From the IMG/VR virus record IMGVR_UViG_3300013286_000029, positions 1-36,707 of that record: 36,707 nt of DNA; one strand, 5' to 3'. Position numbers and translations under genes: made by a program. Shown here piece by piece: positions 15,720 through 21,490 of this stretch. The DNA is from a virus. The number at the start of each line of letters is the position of its first letter. Within the stretch, counting starts at the first letter, position 1. The notes below the pieces were generated by a model. The model saw nothing but the letters and a program-made list of their open reading frames with translations, did not search any database and had not been told where the DNA came from.

Positions 15720-15902
15720 TCAGCGGCCCGCGTTGCATCGTTTCTCGATCCACGCCTGTAGCGTCAAGCCGGCAGCAGTGGCACGCATCAACCAAGCGGC
15801 CTTGGTGTCGGGGTGCACGCGCATTTCGACGCGCGCGGTTTTCCCCTCGCCATCGGCAAGGGGCTTGCGCCCCGGCTTCGCTTTCTCCGGGGCTGCGCTC
15901 AT
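15720..15902 (-). CDS. Cassette gene: ribbon-helix-helix DNA-binding protein
   Basis: 60 residues. After a basic, AT-hook-like leader (KPGRKPLADG) comes a compact RHH fold: strand KTARVEMRV, helix HPDTKAAWLMRATAAG, helix TLQAWIEKRCN. RHH dimers bind short repeats and commonly repress their own promoter. It overlaps the upstream gene by ATGA, and the promoter of the pair has two 16-base direct repeats that suit such autoregulation. The arrangement recalls toxin-antitoxin cassettes, but the partner does not look like a known toxin. Its stop abuts attC site 3. Confidence 0.75.
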   Translation of the reverse strand: MSAAPEKAKPGRKPLADGEGKTARVEMRVHPDTKAAWLMRATAAGLTLQAWIEKRCNAGR

Positions 15903-16105
15903 TCGATGTCCAGACCGATGCGCTTGGCGTCGTCCTGGCTGATCGTGATGCCGGCCGGGTGCTCATAGCGGGCCGACACGTCAGAGCCAATGGGGTACAC
16001 GCTGCAATCCATGCGGGTGGCGGCGCTGCCGTCGGCGTGCAGAACATCGACATTGCCGTCTTCGTTGATGCGGCCGAAAAATTCACCGTGTTGGTCTTGG
16101 TACAT
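15899..16105 (-). CDS. Cassette gene: small acidic protein paired with the RHH protein
   Basis: 68 residues from the ATG at 16105 with GGAG at proper spacing. It begins MYQDQHGEFFGRINEDGNVD and ends ITISQDDAKRIGLDIE; Gly/Asp-rich beta strands suggest a compact beta fold. It is the first gene of a two-gene cassette, coupled by a 4-base overlap to the RHH gene, and is served by its own promoter. I do not recognise a toxin or enzyme motif. The operon logic (protein of unknown action followed by an RHH regulator) is the only clue. Confidence 0.65.
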   Translation of the reverse strand: MYQDQHGEFFGRINEDGNVDVLHADGSAATRMDCSVYPIGSDVSARYEHPAGITISQDDAKRIGLDIE

Positions 16106-16149
16106 GCTGCTCTCCGGTCGGTTGCTGCGCGATCTGCTGCAGTGGTATT

Positions 16150-16178
16150 AATGTACGGCAGGGAATGCGCCAAGTAAA
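16150..16178 (-). promoter_or_regulatory. Promoter inside the RHH cassette
   Basis: On the minus strand a -35 box TTTACT (16178-16173) and a -10 box TACATT (16155-16150) are separated by exactly 17 bases, about 45 bases upstream of the ATG at 16105. It is the only cassette with a convincing internal promoter, so this pair could be expressed in a lysogen when the early operon is silent. Confidence 0.6.
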
Positions 16179-16201
16179 GCATATTTGTACGGCAGGCAAT
16201 G
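16152..16201. repeat. Two direct repeats overlapping the cassette promoter (candidate operators)
   Basis: TGTACGGCAGGGAATG (16152-16167) and TGTACGGCAGGCAATG (16186-16201) differ at one position and start 34 bases apart, close to three helical turns. One copy covers the -10 box and the other lies just upstream of the -35 box. They are good candidate sites for the RHH protein encoded by the cassette. Confidence 0.65.
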
Positions 16202-16228
16202 TAAAGTTCGCGCGCTTCGGACACAGAC

Positions 16229-16288
16229 GCCCAACCCCCGCATCAACTCGGACCGTCTGACGGCGGCCGGTTATGCGGAACGTTAGGG
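16229..16288 (-). other. attC site 4 (metallopeptidase cassette)
   Basis: 60 bases. Minus-strand boxes are CCCTAAC (16288-16282) and GTTGGGC (16235-16229). The arms CCGCATCAACTCGG and CCGGTTATGCGG pair with two unpaired bases (C and T). The first box departs from RYYYAAC at one position but is the exact complement of GTTAGGG that starts its own cassette at 17521-17515, so the deviation was inherited as a unit. Confidence 0.88.
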
Positions 16289-16310
16289 CGCATCAATACA
16301 CCCATTCGAA

Positions 16311-17474
16311 CTATCGCAGCGCATTCGAGCCGTCGTCGTTGGCAAACAGGCCAGCACCAAGCAGCCCAGTGCCAGCAGCGGGCGCAAGCGAGTTGAATTG
16401 AATCGTCTTGTTCAAATTAGGGTTCGCGTTCACGTACTCACGAATCCGCGCGGCTGTGTTCGGCGCAACCGTCTTGAGATAGTTCGGGTCGCGCATGTAG
16501 GCACGCACCGCCTCGGCCATCAGTTCGGCGTCAGTTTGGTTCGCTGCGTAGCCCTGGCCCTTCGGCGTCATACCGCGCCCGGGCTTGAACCACCCTGCAG
16601 TGTTTAGGTCTTCATAGACCTTGCCTAGTTCTTTGCTTAGCCCCTTGGTTGGAATCCGCGAGCCTCCCGGCCCAAGAACTCCGAACACAAGATCATCAAT
16701 GCCGTGCCCGAGTTCATGCTCAAACACGCGGCCCGCTTGTTCGCCTTGAAGCGACTGGTCTGTAAAAATCCGCCGGTCAGGCCCGCCAACGTAGCGGCCT
16801 GCATCGCCCTTCAGGTCTGGGCCGGTTCTGGCGGCGGCGTATCGCTGAATACCAAGCGCGTCGGCAAGCCGGTTCGCATCGCCTCTTGCGATGCCTTCGT
16901 CCACGCCGCCTCCCACTCTGCGTCCTGCGACGTATTGCGCGGTGATAGGACGCCCGTCGATGTCAAACGCAAGTCGGCTTCCGTCCGGTCCTGCAGCGCC
17001 TTGTGGGTAGTCGGCATTGAATGGCCTCTGTGCGGTAGGTTTGGGGTCAAAAATATTCGGCGTCTTGCTTGCGCGAACATCGGAAAGCGCAGATGCGATT
17101 TTACTATTTGCAGGGGTTTCAGCCAAGCGCATCAACGCGTTTACAGGCTTGCTTACGTCGGGCTTTACGCCAGCCAGAAGGCCAAGAAGACCGCCCGTGA
17201 AATTGCCCGCAGTGTCTGCCGCAGAACCTGGCGTATCGGCCAGCAAACCGCCGCGCCGCATGCGCTCTGCAATCCACTCGCTGCCGCCAACAGGTGGCCC
17301 CAACAGGTCAGGCGGCTTGCCCAGCAAACCGGTCTTGTGCCCAGCGTATCCGCCGCCCGCAATCAGCAGGTTCAGCAGTGCATTGCCCATGTCTGCCGGG
17401 GCGCCAAGCCCGTCAGCCCAAAAGCCTCGGCTTGTGCCTTGCCCGAATTGCTGTAGTGCGTTCGTTGGCCCCAT
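16311..17474 (-). CDS. Cassette gene: HEXXH metallopeptidase-domain protein of virion type
   Basis: 387 residues from the ATG at 17474 (GGAG seven bases upstream; a TTG at 17498 is less likely). The motif VFEHELGHGIDDLV holds an HEXXH zinc site at about 253-257, and DAELMAEAVRAYMRDPNYLKT supplies a likely third ligand. The N-terminal half is Gly/Ala/Leu-rich with GFWADGLGAPADMGNALLNL and AADTAGNFTGGLLGLLAG, the texture of proteins packaged in phage heads. Its layout parallels the 2036-3157 gene of this phage. It is long for a cassette gene. Likely an ejected or polyvalent protein; substrate unknown. Confidence 0.75.
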   Translation of the reverse strand: MGPTNALQQFGQGTSRGFWADGLGAPADMGNALLNLLIAGGGYAGHKTGLLGKPPDLLGPPVGGSEWIAERMRRGGLLADTPGSAADTAGNFTGGLLGLLAGVKPDVSKPVNALMRLAETPANSKIASALSDVRASKTPNIFDPKPTAQRPFNADYPQGAAGPDGSRLAFDIDGRPITAQYVAGRRVGGGVDEGIARGDANRLADALGIQRYAAARTGPDLKGDAGRYVGGPDRRIFTDQSLQGEQAGRVFEHELGHGIDDLVFGVLGPGGSRIPTKGLSKELGKVYEDLNTAGWFKPGRGMTPKGQGYAANQTDAELMAEAVRAYMRDPNYLKTVAPNTAARIREYVNANPNLNKTIQFNSLAPAAGTGLLGAGLFANDDGSNALR

Positions 17475-17514
17475 AATCTGCTCCAGAATGCCTGTCAAGT
17501 TATCGTCGAATGCG

Positions 17515-17640
17515 CCCTAACCATTCGCTCAAGCGGAGAGCCAACGGCATGCCACAAAGCCCGCCAGCCGGGTTGGCACATTATCCGTCCGTCGGGCTTT
17601 GTGTCATACCGTCGTCTCCCGCTTAGCTCAAACGTTAGGC
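17515..17640 (-). other. attC site 5 (long form) at the backbone/array junction
   Basis: 126 bases. Minus-strand boxes are GCCTAAC (17640-17634) and GTTAGGG (17521-17515). The outer arms GCTCAAGCGG-AGA and TCTCCCGCTTAGC pair with unpaired bases. The centre is a second, perfect stem CACAAAGCCCG/CGGGCTTTGTG. The stop codon of the upstream phage gene lies inside the site, just beyond its first box. Confidence 0.88.
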
Positions 17641-18116
17641 CCTTCAATCCCGCGAGCAATCTTGCTGGCGGCGTTCCGCGCGTTCACCGTCACGCCGTCA
17701 GCGTGCGTCTCGCCCCAGCGGCGGGCAATGGCGGCGCAGCGTGCGCGCTCGGCGGCCACAGCGGCATCCAGTTCCGCCTGCCCATACAGCGGGTCGTTCT
17801 TCCTGTTGCCGTCGGTGTCGGCTACCCAAACGTCAGTCCTTGGCGGCGGTGGCCCGAGCACAGCGCGCACCAGCCTGTCGCCCCGCTCGCGCAGAATCCG
17901 CAGGCTCTCGCCGCCATCTTCGGCCTCATCTTCAACTGATGCCAACACGCCGCAGGCCTCAGCGATCCAGCGTGCGAAAACCTCGCGCTCGCGCTGCTGC
18001 CGTTCAATCTCTGCCGCCGCACGCGCAAACAAGCCGGCGCTTTGTGCAGCTTGGTCGCCTTGCCACTTGCGTGCGGCTGCGGTCTGTAGCTCGGTAAGCA
18101 CGTTGCTGGGCGTCAT
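17628..18116 (-). CDS. Hypothetical early protein whose 3' end lies in an attC site
   Basis: 162 residues from the ATG at 18116, overlapping the ninB stop by ATGA, so it is coupled to the phage recombination operon. It is Ala/Arg/Glu-rich and largely helical, with QSAGLFARAAAEIERQQRER and ELDAAVAAERARCAAIARRW, a pattern frequent in phage early proteins of unknown role. The last codons (EGPNV) and the stop are written by the attC box GCCTAAC and the following bases. Either a cassette attC fused to a backbone gene, or this gene arrived as part of a cassette that lost its leading box. Confidence 0.65.
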   Translation of the reverse strand: MTPSNVLTELQTAAARKWQGDQAAQSAGLFARAAAEIERQQREREVFARWIAEACGVLASVEDEAEDGGESLRILRERGDRLVRAVLGPPPPRTDVWVADTDGNRKNDPLYGQAELDAAVAAERARCAAIARRWGETHADGVTVNARNAASKIARGIEGPNV

Positions 18117-18520
18117 GCTGCTTCATCCTCGTAAACAGTTACCCCACGCGCTGCGGCAGTGGCGTGCAGGAATTCGAGCCATTCGCTAAATCGCGCCTTG
18201 CTCATCTTGCTTGTGCGAAGGCCCAGCAAAACCATGCCGCCGTCCAGGCCCATTGCCACGCGCACGGTTTCGCGGCTGAATGCGGCGCTGAGAATGTCCT
18301 TCCATTCGCCCGCCGTCAGCTTGCACATAGCGCCATTCACGGGCCATTGCAGTTGCTGCGCAAACGCTTCCAAGATCGGCCACTGCGCGGAGTTCTGATC
18401 CAGGCTTCGCTTCGGCGGCTCGACTGTGACCCGCCAGCCTTCCGGCGCGTTTGCCACGGCTGCAACAGCACGGCGGCGGGCCAGGTCGTGCGCCATCACG
18501 TAAATCTGCTTGTCGCTCAT
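18113..18520 (-). CDS. ninB: NinB-like recombination mediator
   Basis: 135 residues. It shows the NinB (lambda Orf) signature: WRVTVEPPKRSLDQNSAQWP followed by WPVNGAMCKLTAGEWKDILSAAF and a C-terminal LRTSKMSKARFSEWLEFLHA. Lambda Orf helps load annealing or RecA-type proteins on SSB-coated DNA, substituting for RecFOR. It overlaps both neighbours by ATGA. The presence of an ERF annealing protein and a Ref-like nuclease in the same operon fits a phage recombination module. Confidence 0.88.
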   Translation of the reverse strand: MSDKQIYVMAHDLARRRAVAAVANAPEGWRVTVEPPKRSLDQNSAQWPILEAFAQQLQWPVNGAMCKLTAGEWKDILSAAFSRETVRVAMGLDGGMVLLGLRTSKMSKARFSEWLEFLHATAAARGVTVYEDEAA

Positions 18521-18810
18521 GCTTTGATTACTCCACGCTGCGCTAGGTCGGCCAGCGTCATCAGAATCGCCTTGTCCATTCGGCTGCGGCGCTCGTCGCG
18601 GTTCATGTTCTTGCCGCTGTCAATCTCGGCGTGGCATTCAACGCACAGGGCCGCTGTCCAGCAGTCATGCGCCTTGATGCCCATGCCTTTGCCTTCGTTG
18701 CGGTGTGCCGCTTGTGTTGCGCCTTCCCGGTAGCACAGAACGCACGGCAGCGAAGCCACGGCACGCAGCCACGTTTCGCTGCGGTAAGTGCGCTCTTTCA
18801 GGTAGTTCAT
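18517..18810 (-). CDS. Ref-like RecA-dependent nuclease (HNH-type zinc fold)
   Basis: 97 residues. CVLCYREGATQAAHRNEGKG followed by AHDCWTAALCVECHAEIDSG gives two CxxC/H pairs framing an AAHRNEGKGMG motif, the pattern of the Ref family (phage P1 Ref is a RecA-directed endonuclease) and related HNH-fold proteins. It probably nicks or cuts DNA during recombination. Coupled on both sides by 4-base overlaps in the ERF-NinB operon. Shorter than P1 Ref (about 186), so only the nuclease core is present. Confidence 0.8.
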   Translation of the reverse strand: MNYLKERTYRSETWLRAVASLPCVLCYREGATQAAHRNEGKGMGIKAHDCWTAALCVECHAEIDSGKNMNRDERRSRMDKAILMTLADLAQRGVIKA

Positions 18811-19298
18811 TTGATCGCCAGCCGATAGCCCTGAACCAGCCGCGCGTCCACAACATCACGCCCAGCCAGCAGCGCGGCCTTGATCGCGGCTTTGTCAGGC
18901 TCTACGGTGGTTTTCGTGCGCAGGAATTCGGCGGGCAGTTCGGCACCTTCCAGCACAAACACGCTTGGCGGCTTCTTCGCTACCTTGGCGCTGAATTCAT
19001 CGGTGCAGACTTCGCCCAGGCCAGTAGCCTGCATTGCACCCAACGCATATTCGCGCAGGGCATCGGTGCGTGCTTGCAGGGCCCTGGCGCGCTCTTGCAT
19101 GCGCTTTGCGGCATCGGCAGCGCCTGTCGCCAGAATGTCGAGTTCCAGGCTGTAGGCAATGACGGCACGCAGCTTGGCTTCGATCTCGCCTTGCATGCTT
19201 TCCACGGTATCGGCCACCACTTCGGGCGGCAAGTCAAGGTCGGCAAGCTGGGCCAGTTGGGCGCGGTACTCAGCCGCGATCTGGTAGAGGGCTGTCAT
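18807..19298 (-). CDS. Gp157-family protein
   Basis: 163 residues from the ATG at 19298, overlapping the ERF stop by ATGA. It follows the Siphovirus Gp157 family plan: an N-terminal long helix starting MTALYQIAAEYRAQLAQLAD, a central helical region rich in Ala/Arg/Glu, then the conserved C-terminal beta part with KKPPSVFVLEGAELPAEFLR and KAAIKAALLAGRDVVDARLV. The family is common in phage recombination operons and has been linked to phage resistance in streptococci, but its biochemistry is unknown. Probable DNA-metabolism partner of ERF. Confidence 0.82.
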   Translation of the reverse strand: MTALYQIAAEYRAQLAQLADLDLPPEVVADTVESMQGEIEAKLRAVIAYSLELDILATGAADAAKRMQERARALQARTDALREYALGAMQATGLGEVCTDEFSAKVAKKPPSVFVLEGAELPAEFLRTKTTVEPDKAAIKAALLAGRDVVDARLVQGYRLAIK

Positions 19299-19870
19299 CA
19301 CGCGGCCTTTGGCCAAGCGGCTTCAAGAGCAATTTGAGTGCGCTCGTCTAGCAAAAGCCAAACCTCATCAAGCAGCATCTTCGGCCATTCGCACATTGCC
19401 AGGGCTGCGCCGGTAGCGTCACCAGCGGCTACGCCAGTCATGATGCGTTGGGCGCGGGCGTTTGCTGTCATGGCGGGTTCATTGCTGGCCTGCGTGCGTT
19501 TGCTGGCGGCATTGCCGTCGTCGTCTTCCGGCGCGATGCCACAAGCAGCCATCAGCGAATACCTGCGCGCATAGGTAAGCGCAGAGCCGTAGCCCTGTGG
19601 GTCTTGCTTGCTTGCTGGAACGTGCAGCGGGCCAGATGCCCACGTTTCACCCGACTCGTGCAAGAACAGTGTTTCCACTGTCACGCCAGTAGCGTCTTCC
19701 CGCGTTTGCTGAAGCAAGGCGATGCCGTTGCTGTTCAATGCGTCCTGCACCGCTTCAATGCAGGCACCCAGGTCGGCATACTTGCTGCGAAAGGCGGGGT
19801 TGGTCTTGTCTTTCAGCGCAGGCCCAAAAGCGCGCTGTGCTTTGACAATGGCGGCGGCTATGTTTTTCAC
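19298..19870 (-). CDS. erf: ERF-family single-strand annealing recombinase
   Basis: 190 residues. The family core is clear: IAAAIVKAQRAFGPALKDKT, NPAFRSKYADLGACIEAVQD, then GVTVETLFLHESGETWASGP and QGYGSALTYARRYSLMAACG. ERF proteins (P22 Erf) form rings that anneal complementary strands and help circularise the injected genome. I chose the GTG at 19870: AGGAG lies eight bases upstream and it makes the GTGA overlap seen throughout this operon. The GTG at 19879 is too close to that site. The C-terminal ~50 residues are helical. Confidence 0.9.
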   Translation of the reverse strand: MKNIAAAIVKAQRAFGPALKDKTNPAFRSKYADLGACIEAVQDALNSNGIALLQQTREDATGVTVETLFLHESGETWASGPLHVPASKQDPQGYGSALTYARRYSLMAACGIAPEDDDGNAASKRTQASNEPAMTANARAQRIMTGVAAGDATGAALAMCEWPKMLLDEVWLLLDERTQIALEAAWPKAA

Positions 19871-20082
19871 TTGCTGCACTCCTGTTCGTGGCGCTCACTG
19901 CGCGCCGTTTCGATCTGCTCGCGCTGGTATTCGTTGGCCTGTTCTTCCAGGCTCAACACAGCGGCAGCTTCCGTCGGCCCGCGTCCGATCAGGTCGCCAG
20001 GTTCGTAGCAGTCAAACGTCGCAGCCCAGTCAAATGCGCCTGACGGGATCGGCGGGTGTTCGTAGTGCGTGACGATGTTCAT
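19867..20082 (-). CDS. Small conserved phage early protein
   Basis: 71 residues from the ATG at 20082, overlapping the upstream stop. It opens MNIVTHYEHPPIPSGAFDWA and continues ATFDCYEPGDLIGRGPTEAA, a family of small acidic proteins common in lambdoid early operons with unknown function. The helical C terminus is rich in Glu and Arg. It is coupled downstream to ERF. Confidence 0.65.
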   Translation of the reverse strand: MNIVTHYEHPPIPSGAFDWAATFDCYEPGDLIGRGPTEAAAVLSLEEQANEYQREQIETARSERHEQECSK

Positions 20083-20345
20083 TTGCCACCCCACAGCGAA
20101 TAGGCAGCAGCAGCCAGCGCAGCCAAAACCGCCAGCGTAGAGACAACGTAAGTTCCTACGATCCAGGCGCGGTCGCTGGGCGTCATCGGGTCGCGCTCGT
20201 CAATGTCGGCAACGCAGTCGCACATGCGGCCTTGGTTGCAGTTGCCGCTGCATTGGCCGTTTTCGCGCCTGACTTGCTCAACCAGCGCGGCCGGGATGCG
20301 CGCCGGGGCTTGCTGACGGGCCAGGGTTTCAGGTGACGTAGGCAT
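20079..20345 (-). CDS. Small Cys-rich protein with C-terminal membrane anchor
   Basis: 88 residues. The middle has a tight cysteine cluster (CSGNCNQGRMCDC), followed by a hydrophobic helix close to the C terminus (TYVVSTLAVLAALAAAAYSL), suggesting a tail-anchored inner-membrane protein with a possible metal-binding or disulfide-linked head. It overlaps its neighbours by ATGA and TGATG. The gene upstream also encodes a C-terminal membrane helix, so the two may act together, perhaps in superinfection exclusion; this is speculative. Confidence 0.6.
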   Translation of the reverse strand: MPTSPETLARQQAPARIPAALVEQVRRENGQCSGNCNQGRMCDCVADIDERDPMTPSDRAWIVGTYVVSTLAVLAALAAAAYSLWGGK

Positions 20346-20470
20346 CAGATGACTCCGGTAAACATGAGAAGGATGACGGCGACAGCAGCGGCACCGATGA
20401 TTCGGTCGGCTGTGTCCCAGTCGCTGAACAGGTCGGCTGCCTCGACCATTGCGCTGCGGATGCGGCTCAT
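20345..20470 (-). CDS. 41-residue membrane protein
   Basis: An ATG at 20470 (overlapping the upstream stop by ATGA) opens MSRIRSAMVEAADLFSDWDT and continues into a C-terminal hydrophobic segment RIIGAAAVAVILLMFTGVI. The stop overlaps the ATG of the next gene (TGATG). The perfect coupling on both sides within a compact operon makes this short frame credible. Function unknown. Confidence 0.65.
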   Translation of the reverse strand: MSRIRSAMVEAADLFSDWDTADRIIGAAAVAVILLMFTGVI

Positions 20471-20790
20471 GCTTTCACCTCAGACGCTGCGCCTTCGATG
20501 CAAAGCAGGCTGTTGATCTGGCGGTCTAGTTCCAGCAGCCGCATTCCGCTGCGCAGCTTCTCGTCTTCGATCTGCTTGCGCAGCGCAGCGACTTGGGCCG
20601 ACACGACTTCGGCACGCGGCATCAGCGTGATCTGCACCTCGGCGTAGCCAACGAGGACGTGATCCTTGTCGTCGCTGAAGTCATGGGCCGTGATGTACAG
20701 CCCACGTGCAAGGTGATCGTTGGTCAGCGTGGTCAAGTCGGCACCTTGCAGGCTGCTGTACTTGCTCTGATAGACGTTGAGGCGGCTCAT
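20467..20790 (-). CDS. Hypothetical early protein with C-terminal coiled coil
   Basis: 107 residues from the ATG at 20790. The N-terminal 55 residues look globular (MSRLNVYQSKYSSLQGADLT, HDHVLVGYAEVQITL-like segments). From about residue 60 on there is a continuous helix with leucine/charged heptads (QVAALRKQIEDEKLRSGMRL). It is the second gene after the leftward promoter and coupled on both sides. I do not recognise a family. Confidence 0.6.
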   Translation of the reverse strand: MSRLNVYQSKYSSLQGADLTTLTNDHLARGLYITAHDFSDDKDHVLVGYAEVQITLMPRAEVVSAQVAALRKQIEDEKLRSGMRLLELDRQINSLLCIEGAASEVKA

Positions 20791-21287
20791 GCTGCGTGCC
20801 TCGCGTCAATGTCGCGCCAGCCGTCGCGGTCGTCTGCCGCACTGCCGCAGGCCTCTTGCTCGATTTCTTCTTGCCAGCGTTCGATGATCGAATCGGCAAG
20901 GAAGTCGGACGGGTCGCACCAAGTGCCGTTGATGAACACCTGCAAGATGGTGACTTCGGCGGGTTCGTCGGGGCAGCAGTCTTCAGGCGGCCCGAAGTAA
21001 CGGCCAGCGCGCCCCGGCGTGAACTCGTACTCGCCCAGCGGCTTGGTGACGAAACTGCAGCCGCGCTGGGGCTTGTGGCCGTTGCCCTTGAGCAAGTCCA
21101 GTTCTTTTGCCAGGGCCTGCGCTTCATTCAGCAGCAGATGCGGCGCGTCGGTTGCCACGCGGGCCAGCCAAGCGGACATCAGGCGCGGGCTTGTGGGCTT
21201 GCGCAAGGCCTTGGCGGCCGCCAGGTCGGCGGCGTTGGCCTGGGCGCGCTGCTCGGCGCTCAGTGCGGATTCGAGGATGGTGCTCAT
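20787..21287 (-). CDS. First gene of the leftward early operon, hypothetical
   Basis: 166 residues from the ATG at 21287, preceded by GGAG at good spacing and about 45 bases downstream of the predicted start of the PL transcript. It has a helical, Ala-rich N-terminal half (MSTILESALSAEQRAQANAA) and a globular middle with EYEFTPGRAGRYFGPPEDCC and VFINGTWCDPSDFLADSIIE, and ends in an acidic helix. Lambdoid phages place antiterminator N or host-takeover genes here, but no Arg-rich N-like motif is visible. Function unknown. Confidence 0.6.
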   Translation of the reverse strand: MSTILESALSAEQRAQANAADLAAAKALRKPTSPRLMSAWLARVATDAPHLLLNEAQALAKELDLLKGNGHKPQRGCSFVTKPLGEYEFTPGRAGRYFGPPEDCCPDEPAEVTILQVFINGTWCDPSDFLADSIIERWQEEIEQEACGSAADDRDGWRDIDARHAA

Positions 21288-21336
21288 CTGCTGCTCCAGG
21301 CGCGGCACCCGGTGGGTGTCTTCAGCGCATGGGTGC

Positions 21337-21365
21337 AGTGTAAGCGTGCTAAATACAAAGCGCAA
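21337..21365 (-). promoter_or_regulatory. Leftward early promoter (PL-like)
   Basis: Minus-strand -35 TTGCGC (21365-21360) and -10 TACACT (21342-21337) with a 17-base spacer, about 45 bases upstream of the first leftward gene. Two operator copies cover the -10 and -35 elements, so the repressor would block it directly. It should drive the whole operon down to 13515, including the cassette array. Confidence 0.7.
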
Positions 21366-21410
21366 GCACGCTAACAATCCCGACAAGGCAAGTATGGATT
21401 AGCACGCTTA
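21341..21410. promoter_or_regulatory. Left operator cluster (three repressor-site copies)
   Basis: Three copies of a 12-base near-palindrome related to TTAGCGTGCTAA: TAAGCGTGCTAA (21341-21352), CAAGCACGCTAA (21363-21374) and TTAGCACGCTTA (21399-21410). The first two overlap the PL promoter. The perfect version is at 22297-22308 between the repressor and cro genes. The arrangement matches lambda OL/OR. Confidence 0.75.
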
Positions 21411-21490
21411 AACCAGGGGGGGGTAAGGTAAATATTGACCCCGCTGGTGCTGATGTCTCAGCTACGCTTTGCCACAAACGAGGGCGCTAG

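Larger units (their letters stand above)
14199..17640 (-). mobile_element. Integron gene-cassette array (CALIN type) in the leftward early operon
   Basis: Five full attC sites plus one collapsed site separate cassettes whose genes all lie on the minus strand. Each full site begins and ends with RYYYAAC/GTTRRRY boxes and folds into an imperfect stem with unpaired bases on one arm. Cassettes from the promoter-proximal end: metallopeptidase; small protein plus RHH protein; unknown ORF; DNA methyltransferase; unknown 93-residue ORF. In each case the box at the cassette start and the first box of its own attC are exact complements: GTTAGGG/CCCTAAC, GTTGGGC/GCCCAAC, GTTAGGC/GCCTAAC, GTTAGGT/ACCTAAC, GTTAGGC/GCCTAAC. 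That is the signature of inserted circular cassettes. No IntI gene or attI is present, so mobilisation would need a host integron integrase. Confidence 0.9.

Noticed and set aside
14494-17640. The repeated palindromes as ordinary Rho-independent terminators or a CRISPR array
   Set aside because: No T-runs follow the stems, the stems carry conserved 7-base end boxes and unpaired bases, and spacing (60-1230 bases with genes between) excludes CRISPR.
21416-21423. Run of eight G in the control region
   Set aside because: No structure or repeat around it suggests a function; noted only as a possible sequencing-error spot.
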